Origin: Pedinophyceae sp. YPF-701
Taxonomy: Eukaryota; Chlorophyta; Pedinophyceae
DNA length: 64,000 nt
Direction of reading: 5' to 3'
Assembly: GCA_916048055.1 (NCBI GenBank)
Contig: CAJZHL010000023.1
Span: 158,318 to 222,317 of the forward strand
The notes beneath the pieces were generated by a model that worked only from the letters and a program-made list of their open reading frames with translations, did no database searches and had not been told where the DNA came from. Every line of letters begins with the position of its first letter. Within the stretch, counting starts at the first letter, position 1. Positions 55,411 through 64,000 of this stretch are shown here, piece after piece. The position numbers and the translations under genes were made by a program.

Positions 55411-57307
55411 CTACCTCCTCCTCACGAACCGCGCCCCGCCCCCTACCTGCTCGTCCCCCTCCGCGTTCCCCTCCGCCTCCACGCCCCTCACCTCCACCAC
55501 CGACCCCTGCCCGTCGCCGTACACCCCGTACTGCTTGTTGCCGCGCACCCAGCCGCGCTGGACATGCAGGTGCGCGCCGCCCGCCACACGGATGCCGTTC
55601 GTGAGGTTGTCGTCGCAGATGAGCCCGTCTGCGTCAACCTTGGTGCCGGTACTGGTGGCGCGGAGCCCGTTTTGCTTGTTGTTGCACAGCCGCCCGCTCA
55701 CGTGCAGCGTCGCACCATCCTGCGCAGCCGCGCCGTCCAGGTCGTTCGCCTCGCACACCACGCCCTCCGCCCGCACCTCTGTGCCCTCGTCGATGGCACC
55801 CACGCCGACCCGCGTGTTGCTGCACAGCTGCCCACCCCTCATGTGCAGCTTCGCACCACGGGCCGCAGCCACGCCGTGCCCGCCGTTCCCCTCGCACACC
55901 ACGCCCTCCGCCCGCACCTCCGTGCCCCCGTCGAAAGCGAACACGCCGCACCACTTGTTGTTGCACAGCTGCCCACCCCTCACGTGCAGCTTCGCGCCCT
56001 TCTCCGCAGACGCGCCTTGCTTGCCGTTCCCCTCGCACGCCACGCCCTCCGCCCGCACCTCCGTGCCCTCGTCGAAAGCGCTTACGCCGCTGCACTTGTT
56101 GTTGCACAGCTGCCCACCCCTCACGTGCAGCTTCGCGCCCTTCTCCGCAGACGCGCCGTGCGCGCCGTTCCCCTCGCACGCCACGCCCTCCGCCCGCACC
56201 TCCGTCCCTCCGTTGACGACAAACACGCCGCACTGCTTGTTGTTGCACAGCCGCCCGCTGACGTGCAGCTTCGCACCACCCTGCGCATACACGCCGGGCT
56301 GTACTTGCTGTTCCTCCTCGCACACCACGCCTCCGCCTCGCGTCTCCGTGCCGTGGAAGGCAACACACGCCGCTGTCCTTGTGCCAGCTGCACGGTGCCG
56401 CCCGCTCACGTGCAGTTTGCCCTCCGGCCAAGAGCCGCACTGCGTTTGCCGTTCCCCGCACACCACCACGCCCTCTGCAGTCACCTCCGTCCCCCTCTCT
56501 CTGGCATACACGCCGGTGTCCCTGTTGTTGCACAGCCGCCCGCTCACGTGCAGCTGCGCGCCCTCTATAGCACACGCCCCGCACTCGTGGTTGTTTTCGC
56601 ACACCACGCCCTCTGCCCGCACCTCCGTCCCCTCCCCCTCCGCCACCAGCCCGTCCCCGCTGTTGCCCACGAGCGTACACCGCTCCAGCCCCACCTCCGC
56701 GCCCCCCTCCGCCTTCACCCCGCAGCACCCACCCTCCTCGAGGAGGGCGAGCTCGTCCTCGCTGCCGCCCCCCGCCTCTGCAGCCTCCCGCCCCGCGCAG
56801 CCCCCGTCCACACGGCACTCCACCATCCGCACGCCCCGCGCCCCGCTCACCCGCACCAGCGCCTCCACACCCCCCCCGCCCTTCCTCACGCCCCCACGCA
56901 CCACATCCACCCTCTCCAACCGCGCCCCGCTGCGCTCGCATGCATCCTCCACTGCCACGCCCCGCAGCACGCCGTTCCGCATTCACCGCCCGCTCCAGCA
57001 CCTCCACCACGCTCCCCTCGCCCCCCACCACCGTCCGCCCCCGCAGGTCCACCACACCCCCGGGGCCCTTGGACGCCATCAGCGACCGCAGGTCGTCCAG
57101 CGTGCACTCGCGCGCGTCGCCCGCGCCCGCGCCGGAGCCGCCGCGCGACGCCGCCATCTCCGCCCGCATCGACTCCAGCATCTCCTGCGTGCGCGCCTGC
57201 GCCTCCTGCTGTTGCTGCAACATCGTCGCAAGGTCTGCATTGTCCACTCGCGCGCGTTTCGCGGGGCGTGACGGGCCCGCGCCGTCGCCCGAGGACCCGG
57301 CCGTCAT
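55411..57307 (-). CDS. Right-handed beta-helix repeat protein, array copy 3 (single frame break near N-terminus)
   Basis: The least damaged long copy. The body is one open frame from about 56982 to the stop at 55411 (some 520 residues, about nine repeat turns). The N-terminal coiled-coil part is open from ATG 57307. The two are separated by what looks like one extra base near 56981 (CGCATTCACC here against CGCACCACC in copy 5). Some turns carry the variant LHVRGGQLCNNK instead of LHVSGRLCNNK, adding one residue. An acidic linker (EDELALLEEGG) unique to this copy lies after CRVDGGCAGREA. Repeats around 56280-56470 are irregular. Confidence 0.6.
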
Positions 57308-58324
57308 CGTGTCTGGTGTGCCGTCCCGCGTCGCTCGCTTAGAGTCGTTCCGTGTGCGATCCTGCGCCCGGACAGATGGTGCACTGGGGAATCACCGGCC
57401 AGGGGGTCGCGCAGGTGATTCAGTAGCGCGGCTCGCACAGCGCGCGAGTCTGCACGCGACACGCATGATCCAACAAGCGCCCACCCGTGACCCAGCGCCT
57501 CTCCACCACGCCGCACGCCAGCCCGAGGCGGTGGGCGCTAGCAGTTGGCGGGGCTCGCTCGCACGTCGCAGCAATCACCGCACGCATCGAGCACGCCTCG
57601 CGCCCGTGCTCGCATCATCAGTCTCTCACCTCACCGCACTCGGCAAGCACGCCAGTGCGACCGCCCGGCCCAATTTGCGCACAGCCTCTTGCACAAGGAA
57701 CCTGCTGCAGCGCTGACGTGCAAACGGTCGGTTCGCCGCCCTGACAGCCTCGAGTGACAGCATGTATCCGCCGCACGCGCCCTCGTCGCCGCCCGCGCCT
57801 CTGCGAGCGCGCACGGCACGTCCCGCGACACACACCCCCACCTGCTGTGTCAGGCCCGGCCGGGGCAAAGGGGCGCCGGGGAACATGCAGAGGAGCCGTG
57901 CGTGTCGGTGCGGGTCTGGCGCCGCCCTCCACCACCGTCCGCACGTGCGCCCGCTCCTCGTGCGTCGTTTGACCCCCAATGTGCAACATGAGGCCCATCG
58001 CCGCAGAATCGGTCGCAAGCCCGCCCAGGTGAGCCCGAGCCGCAGCGCCGTGCTGCGCCGCGCAGGTGCCGCGCCCGGGACCCATGCAATGCACGTGGCC
58101 TCATTGCCTTAGCGCACAACCCTTGCTGCGTTGTCATCATCGTCGCCCAGCACAGCACAGCACCTGCCGCGCACGCCGCCCCCACGCACATCAGCCGCCC
58201 GCCCGCGCTCAGCGGCTCAGAGCCCGCCGCCTCACATGCACTCATGCTCACAGTCCGCCCCCCTGCAAACCACGCAGCAGCCCACAAGCATTTGCCACCC
58301 ACACTTGCAGGCCCGGCGGCCCGC

Positions 58325-59904
58325 CTACCTCCTCCTCACGACCCGCGCCCCGCCCCCCACCTGCTCGTCCCCCTCCGCGTTCCCCTCCGCCTCCACGCCC
58401 CTCACCTCCACCACCGACCCCTGCCCGTCGCCGTACACCCCGTACTGCTTGTTGTTGCGCACCCAGCCGCGCTCGACATGCAGGTGCGCGCCGCCCGCCA
58501 CATGGATGCCGTTCGTGAGGTTGTCGTCGCAGATGAGCCCGTCTGCGTCCACCTTGGTGCCGTCGAAGGTGGCGCAGAGCCCGCTCCACTTGTTGTTGCA
58601 CAGCCGCCCGCTCACGTGCAGCTTCGCACCACCCTGCGCAGCCGCGCCGTGCCCGCCGTTCCCCTCGCACACCACGCCCTCCGCCCGCACCTCCGTCCCT
58701 CCGCGGCTGGCAATCACGCCGCACTCCTTGTTGTTGCACAGCCGCCCGCTCACGTGCAGCTTCGCCCCACCCTGCGCAGCCGCGCCGTACTTGCTGTTCG
58801 CCTCGCACACCACGCCCTCCGCCCGCAGCTCCGTGCCCTGGTTGAAAGCGCCCACGCCGCTGTCCTTGTTGTTGCACATCCGCCCGCTCACGTGCAGCTT
58901 CGCACCCCTGGCTGCACATGCGCCGTGCTTGCCGTTCCCCTCGCACACCACGCCCTCCGCCCGCACCTCCGTCCCCCCGCCTCTGCCATACACGCCGCCG
59001 CCCTTGTTGCTGCACAGCCGCCCGCTCACGTGCAGCTTCGCGCCCTTCTCCGCGACCACGCCCTGCTTGCCGTTCCCCTCGCACACCACGCCCTCCGCAG
59101 TCACCTCCGTGCCCTCGTCGAACGCGCACACACCGCTGTCCTTGTTGCTGCACAGCCGCCCGCTCAAGTGCACCTTCGCTCCACCCTCCGCGATCATGCC
59201 GTGCAGGCCGTTCCTCGCACCACGCCTCCCGGCTCCGCACCTCCGTCCCTCCCTCTCCGCTGCCAGCCTGCCCCTGCTGCCCCTTTCACCACCACGCCCC
59301 GCGCCACCCGCACCTCCGCCCCGCCCTCCACCCTCACCCCGCAGCATTCACTCCCCCCCTCGCTCTCGCTGCCGCCCTCCGCCCCCGCCCCCGCGCAGCC
59401 CCCGTCCACCCGGCACTCCACCATCGCCACCTCCCTCGCCCCGCGCACCCTCACCAGCGCCCCCGGCCCCCCGCCCCTTCCTCACGCCCCGCGCACCACA
59501 TCCACCCTTTCCAGTCCCTGCGCCCGCTGCGCCCGCATGCACCTCCACCGCCACGCCCCGGGCAGCACGCCGTTCCCCACCACCGCCCGCTCCAGCACCT
59601 CCACCCCGCTCCCCTCGCCCCCCACCACCGTCCGCCCCCGCAGGTCCACCACACCCCCGGGGCCCTTGGACGCCATCAGCGACCGCAGGTCGTCCAGCGT
59701 GCACTCGCGCGCGTCGCCCGCGCCCGCGCCGGAGCCGCCGCGCGACGCCGCCATCTCCGCCCGCATCGACTCCAGCATCTCCTGCGTGCGCGCCTGCGCC
59801 TCCTGCTGTTGCTGCAACATCGTCGCAAGGTCTGCATTGTCCACTCGCGCGCGTTTCGCGGGGCGTGACGGGCCCGCGCCGTCGCCCGAGGACCCGGCCG
59901 TCAT
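58325..59904 (-). CDS. Right-handed beta-helix repeat protein, array copy 4 (frame interrupted)
   Basis: A near-duplicate of copy 2 displaced by 5.5 kb. The C-terminal repeats are open from about 59215 to the stop at 58325, and the N-terminal coiled-coil part is open from ATG 59904 to about 59560, where an extra G in a CCCCGGGCAGC stretch shifts the frame. The intervening 59215-59560 differs strongly from the same segment of copy 2, although both flanks are almost identical. That is unexpected for a simple recent duplication. Confidence 0.55.
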
Positions 59905-60923
59905 CGTCTCTCTCGCGCCGTCCCGCGTCGCTCGCTTAGAGTCGTTCCGTGTGCGATCCTGCGCCCGGACAGATGGTGCACTGGGCAATCACCGGCCAGG
60001 GGGTCGCGCAGGTGCTTCGTGAGCGCGGCTCGCACAGCGCACATGGCTCCACGCGTTACGCATGATCCAACGCGTGCCCTCCCGTAGTCCACCGCCTCTC
60101 CACCACGCCGCACGCCAGCCCGAGGCGGTGGGCGCTAGCAGTTGGCGGGGCTCGCTTCAACGTCGCAGCAATCACCGCACGCGTCGAGCACGCCTCGCGC
60201 CCGCGCTCGCATCATCAGTCTCTCACCTCACCGCACTCGACAATCACGCCGGCACGACCGCCCGGCCCACTTTGACGCGCACAGCCTTTTGCACAAGCAA
60301 CCTGCTCAGCGCTGACGTGCAAACGGTCGGTTCGCCGCCCTGACAGCCTCGAGTGACAGCATGTATCTGCCGCACGCGCCCTCGTCGCCGCCCGCGCCTC
60401 TGCGAGCGCGCACGGCACGTCCCGCGACACACCCCCACCTGCTGTGTCAGGCCCGGCCGGGACCACGGCGACGGGGCGCCCGCAGAGGCAGCCGCGCGTG
60501 TGGGTGTGGGCCTGCGCGGACCTGGCGCCGCCCTCCACCACCGTCCACACGTGCGCCCGCCCCTCGTGCGTCGTTTGACCCCCCATGTGCAACATGAGGC
60601 CCATCGCCGCAGAGTCGGGCGCAAGCCCGCCCGGGTGAGCCCGAGCCGCAGCGCCGTGCTGCGCCGCGCAGGTGCCGCGCCCGGGACCCATGCAGTGCAC
60701 GTGGCCTGAGTGCCAGAGTGCACAACCCTTGCTGCGTTGTCATCATCGCCCAGCACAGCACAGCACCTGCCGCGCACGCCGCCCCCACGCACATCAGCCG
60801 CCCGCCCGCGCTCAGCCCGCCGTCTCACATGCACTCATGCTCACAGTCCGCACCTCGCCCCCCTGCAAGCCACGCAGCAGCCCACAAGCATTTGCCACCC
60901 ACACTTGCAGGCCGGCGGCCCGC

Positions 60924-62780
60924 CTACCTCCTCCTCACGAACCGCGCCCCGCCCCCTACCTGCTCGTCCCCCTCCGCGTTCCCCTCCGCCTCCACGCCCC
61001 TCACCTCCACCACCGACCCCTGCCCGTCGCCGTACACCCCGTACTGCTTGTTGCCGCGCACCCAGCCGCGCTGGACATGCAGGTGCGCGCCGCCCGCCAC
61101 ACGGATGCCGTTCGTGAGGTTGTCGTCGCAGATGAGCCCGTCTGCGTCAACCTTGGTGCCGGTACTGGTGGCGCGGAGCCCGTTTTGCTTGTTGTTGCAC
61201 AGCCGCCCGCTCACGTGCAGCGTCGCACCATCCTGCGCAGCCGCGCCGTCCAGGTCGTTCGCCTCGCACACCACGCCCTCCGCCCGCACCTCTGTGCCCT
61301 CGTCGATGGCACCCACGCCGACCCGCGTGTTGCTGCACAGCTGCCCACCCCTCATGTGCAGCTTCGCACCACGGGCCGCAGCCACGCCGTGCCCGCCGTT
61401 CCCCTCGCACACCACGCCCTCCGCCCGCACCTCCGTGCCCCCGTCGAAAGCGAACACGCCGCACCACTTGTTGTTGCACAGCTGCCCACCCCTCACGTGC
61501 AGCTTCGCGCCCTTCTCCGCAGACGCGCCTTGCTTGCCGTTCCCCTCGCACGCCACGCCCTCCGCCCGCACCTCCGTGCCCTCGTCGAAAGCGCTTACGC
61601 CGCTGCACTTGTTGTTGCACAGCTGCCCACCCCTCACGTGCAGCTTCGCGCCCTTCTCCGCAGACGCGCCGTGCGCGCCGTTCCCCTCGCACGCCACGCC
61701 CTCCGCCCGCACCTCCGTCCCTCCGTTGACGACAAACACGCCGCACTGCTTGTTGTTGCACAGCCGCCCGCTGACGTGCAGAAGCCAAGACCACCCCAAG
61801 ACACGCCGCCGTACTTGCTGTTCCCCTCGCACACCACGCCCTCCGCCCGCACCTCCGTGCCGCCGTGGAAGGCACACACGCCGCTGTCCTTGTTGTTGCA
61901 CAGCCGCCCGCTCACGTGCAGCTCTGCTCCCTCCGCCGCAGCCGCACCGTGCTTGCCGTTCCCCTCGCACACCACGCCCTCCGCAGTCACCTCCGTCCCG
62001 CCGTCGAGAGCGCTTACGCCGGTCCACTTGTTGTTGCACATCCGCCCGCTCACGTGCACCTTCGCGCCCTTCTCCGCGACCACGCCCTGCTTCCCCTGCT
62101 TCCTCGCACACCACGCCCCCTGCCTGCACCTGTCCCTCCCTCCGCCTCCAGCTCCTGCCCCTGCTGTTCCCCACCACCACACGCACTGCCCACCTGCACC
62201 TCCTGCCCTGCCCTCCACCCGCACCCCGCAGCATTCTCCACTCCCCCTCGCTCACTGCCGCCTCCTGCCTCGCCTGCGCAGCCCCTGTCCACCTGGCACT
62301 CCAGCACCATCGCCACCTCCTCGCCCCTGCGCACCCCTCACCAGTGCCCCCGGCCCTGCCCCTCACGCCCCCGCACCACATCCACCCTCTCCAACCGCGT
62401 CCCGCTCGCGCCCGCATGCACCTCCACCGCCACGCCCCGCAGCACGCCGTTCCGCACCACCGCCCGCTCCAGCACCTCCACCACGCGCCCTCGCCCCCCA
62501 CCACCGTCCGCCCCCGCAGGTCCACCACACCCCCGGGGCCCTTGGACGCCATCAGCGACCGCAGCCCGTCCAGCGTGCACTCGCGCGCGTCGCCCGCGCC
62601 CGCGCCGGAGCCGCCGCGCAACGCCGCCAGCTCCGCCCGCATCGACTCCAGCATCTCCTGCGTGCGCGCCTGCGCCTCCTGTTGTTGCTGCAACATCGTC
62701 GCAAGGTCTGCATTGTCCACTCGCGCGCGTTTCGCGGGGCGCGACGGGCCCGCGCCGTCGCCCGAGGACCCGGCCGTCAT
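60924..62780 (-). CDS. Right-handed beta-helix repeat protein, array copy 5 (frame interrupted)
   Basis: N-terminus as in the other copies (ATG 62780, here MRAELAALRGG). A one-base loss near 62487 (CCACGCGCCC against CCACGCTCCCC) shifts the frame. Further irregular stretches lie at 62090-62340 and at 61783-61810, where an unrelated short sequence replaces part of one turn. Downstream the repeats are open to the stop at 60924 and match copy 3 almost exactly up to 61783. About eight turns are visible. Confidence 0.55.
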   Translation of the reverse strand: MTAGSSGDGAGPSRPAKRARVDNADLATMLQQQQEAQARTQEMLESMRAELAALRGGSGAGAGDARECTLDGLRSLMASKGPGGVVDLRGRTVVGGEGAWWRCWSGRWCGTACCGAWRWRCMRARAGRGWRGWMWCGGVRGRAGGTGEGCAGARRWRWCWSARWTGAAQARQEAAVSEGEWRMLRGAGGGQGRRCRWAVRVVVGNSRGRSWRRREGQVQAGGVVCEEAGEAGRGRGEGREGARERADVQQQVDRRKRSRRRDGGDCGGRGVRGERQARCGCGGGSRAARERAAVQQQGQRRVCLPRRHGGAGGGRGVRGEQQVRRRVLGWSWLLHVSGRLCNNKQCGVFVVNGGTEVRAEGVACEGNGAHGASAEKGAKLHVRGGQLCNNKCSGVSAFDEGTEVRAEGVACEGNGKQGASAEKGAKLHVRGGQLCNNKWCGVFAFDGGTEVRAEGVVCEGNGGHGVAAARGAKLHMRGGQLCSNTRVGVGAIDEGTEVRAEGVVCEANDLDGAAAQDGATLHVSGRLCNNKQNGLRATSTGTKVDADGLICDDNLTNGIRVAGGAHLHVQRGWVRGNKQYGVYGDGQGSVVEVRGVEAEGNAEGDEQVGGGARFVRRR

Positions 62781-63785
62781 CGTGTCTCGTGTGCCGTCCC
62801 GCGCCGCTCGCTTAGAGTCGTTCCGTGTGCGATCCTGCGCCCGGACAGATGGTGGACTGGGCAATCACCGGCCAGGGGGTCGCGCAGGTGCTTCATGAGC
62901 GTGGCTCGCACAGCGCGCGTGGCTCCACGCGATAAACATGATCCCGCGCGCGTCGTCCCGTGACCCAGCACCTCTCCACCACGCCGCACGCCAGCCCGAG
63001 GCGGTGGGCGCTCGCAGTTGGCGGGGCTCGCTCGCACGTCGCAGCAATCACCGCACGCGTCGAGCACGCCTCGCGCCCGCGCTCGCATCATCAGTCTCTC
63101 ACCTCACCGCACTCGGCAATCCCGCCGGTACCCCCGCCCAGCCCACTTTGACGCGCACAGCTCTTTGCACAAGGAACCTGCCCAGCGCTGACGTGCGCAC
63201 GGTCGGTTCGTCGCCCTGACAGCCTCGAGTGACAGCATGTATCCGCCGCACGCGCCCTCGTCGCCGCCCGCGCCTCTGCGAGCGCGCACGGCACGTCCCG
63301 CGACACACCCCCACCTGCTGTGTCAGGGCCGGCCGGGACCACGGCGACGCGGCGCCCGCAGAGGCAGCCGCGCGTGTGCGGGCCTGCGCGGACGTGGCGC
63401 CGCCCTCCACCACCGTCCGCACGTGCGCCCGCCCCTCGTGCGTCGTTCGACCCCCGATGTGCAACATGAGGCCCATCGCCGCAGAATCGGTCGCAACCCC
63501 GCCCAGGTGAGCCCGAGCCGCAGCGCCGTGCTGCGCCGCGCAGGTGCCGCGCCCGGGATCAATGCAGTGCACGTGGCCTCATTGCCAGAGTGCACAACCC
63601 TTGCTGCGTTGTCATCATCGTCGCCCAGCACAGCACAGCACAGCACCTGCCGCGCACGCCGCCCCCACACACATCAGCCGCCCGCCCGCCGCCTCACATG
63701 CACTCATGCTCACAGTCCGCCCCCCTGCAAACTACGCAGCAGCCCACAAGCATTTGCCACCCACACTCGCGGCCCGGCGGCCCGC

Positions 63786-64000
63786 CTACCTCCTCCTCAC
63801 GAACCGCGCCCCGCCCCCCACCTGCTCGTCCCCCTCCGCGTTCCCCTCCGCCTCCACGCCCCTCACCTCCACCACCGTCCCCTCCCCGTCAACGTACACC
63901 CCGTACTGCTTGTTGTTGCACATCCAGCCGCGCTGGACATGCAGGTGCGCGCCGCCCGTCAAATGGATGCCGTGCTTGAGGTTGTCGTCGCACACGAGCC
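63786..64000 (-). CDS. Right-handed beta-helix repeat protein, array copy 6 (cut by window edge)
   Basis: Only the C-terminal 71 codons are inside the window: LTGGAHLHVQRGW, MCNNKQYGVYVDGEGTVVEV and the basic tail FVRRR, ending at the TAG at 63786-63788. It differs from the other five copies at several residues (for example VDGEGT where they have GDGQGS), so it is a more diverged member. The 213-base gap to the upstream segment of copy 5 matches the other gaps of about 220-230 bases. Confidence 0.6.
   Translation of the reverse strand, partial: LVCDDNLKHGIHLTGGAHLHVQRGWMCNNKQYGVYVDGEGTVVEVRGVEAEGNAEGDEQVGGGARFVRRR

Larger units (their letters stand above)
49848..64000 (-). repeat. Tandem array of beta-helix gene units with 5.5-kb higher-order period
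   Basis: Six head-to-tail units on the minus strand, with gene stops at 49848, 52824, 55411, 58325, 60924 and 63786 and start codons at 51806, 54391, 57307, 59904 and 62780. Start-to-start distances alternate: 2585, 2916, 2597, 2876. Sequence around 51.9-53.7 kb repeats almost exactly at +5501 (57.4-59.2 kb), and 54.1-56.27 kb at +5513 (59.6-61.78 kb). The array continues past the right edge. Confidence 0.9.

Noticed and set aside
58131-62963. Long Pro/His/Ser-rich plus-strand open frames in the array (600-760 residues)
   Set aside because: They are the complement of the beta-helix repeats. The minus strand shows the structured repeat with Cys/Asn ladders and a common start and stop in all copies.
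49848-64000. CRISPR-like or satellite array
   Set aside because: The repeats are protein-coding 138-bp units inside multi-kilobase gene units, not short direct repeats with unique spacers.

Overview
The window is nuclear DNA from a very GC-rich, intron-bearing eukaryote, most likely a flagellated green alga (prasinophyte- or pedinophyte-like; I cannot fix the genus). The main reasons are a Mago nashi protein close to the plant form, a sucrose synthase, an undecaprenyl-type cis-prenyltransferase with a possible transit peptide, a flagellar CFAP65-type protein, and short introns whose donors are mostly GTGCG rather than GTAAG. No bacterial, organellar, tRNA or rRNA feature was recognised. All gene models were spliced by eye. 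Exon phases were checked by counting, so the models are internally consistent but have no transcript support.

Layout. 1-49.3 kb is a compact gene region in which genes mostly alternate strand, so neighbours share divergent 5' regions and convergent 3' ends. In order: USP10/UBP24-type deubiquitinase (-, cut by the left edge); unknown basic-tailed protein (+); RING-CH membrane E3 ligase (-); CFAP65 flagellar protein (+); a seven-exon EF-hand / transmembrane / hedgehog-type Hint protein (-); a repeat-rich stretch at 18.3-20.3 kb with three copies of one short coding module; Mago nashi (-); FAD oxidoreductase fused to a CS domain (+); cis-prenyltransferase (-); formiminotransferase-like protein (+); CCDC90/MCUR1-family mitochondrial coiled-coil protein (-); acidic-tailed unknown protein (+); 1,472-residue low-complexity coiled-coil protein (-); sucrose synthase (+); tiny candidate membrane protein (+); DAO-family FAD oxidoreductase (-); NAD-dependent glycerol-3-phosphate dehydrogenase (+).

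49.8-64 kb is different: a head-to-tail array of at least six copies (five whole, one cut by the right edge) of a right-handed beta-helix repeat gene on the minus strand. The array has a higher-order period of about 5.5 kb made of two alternating gene units. Long blocks are almost identical between alternate copies, but short intervening segments are full of indels that break the reading frame.

The most interesting items are the EF-hand/TM/Hint protein, whose architecture I do not recognise, the beta-helix array, a recurrent G-run motif (G7-8 followed by TGTT) scattered through exons and introns, and a small family of inverted gene fragments at 18-20 kb. The genes are mostly unrelated housekeeping functions and I see no single pathway linking them.
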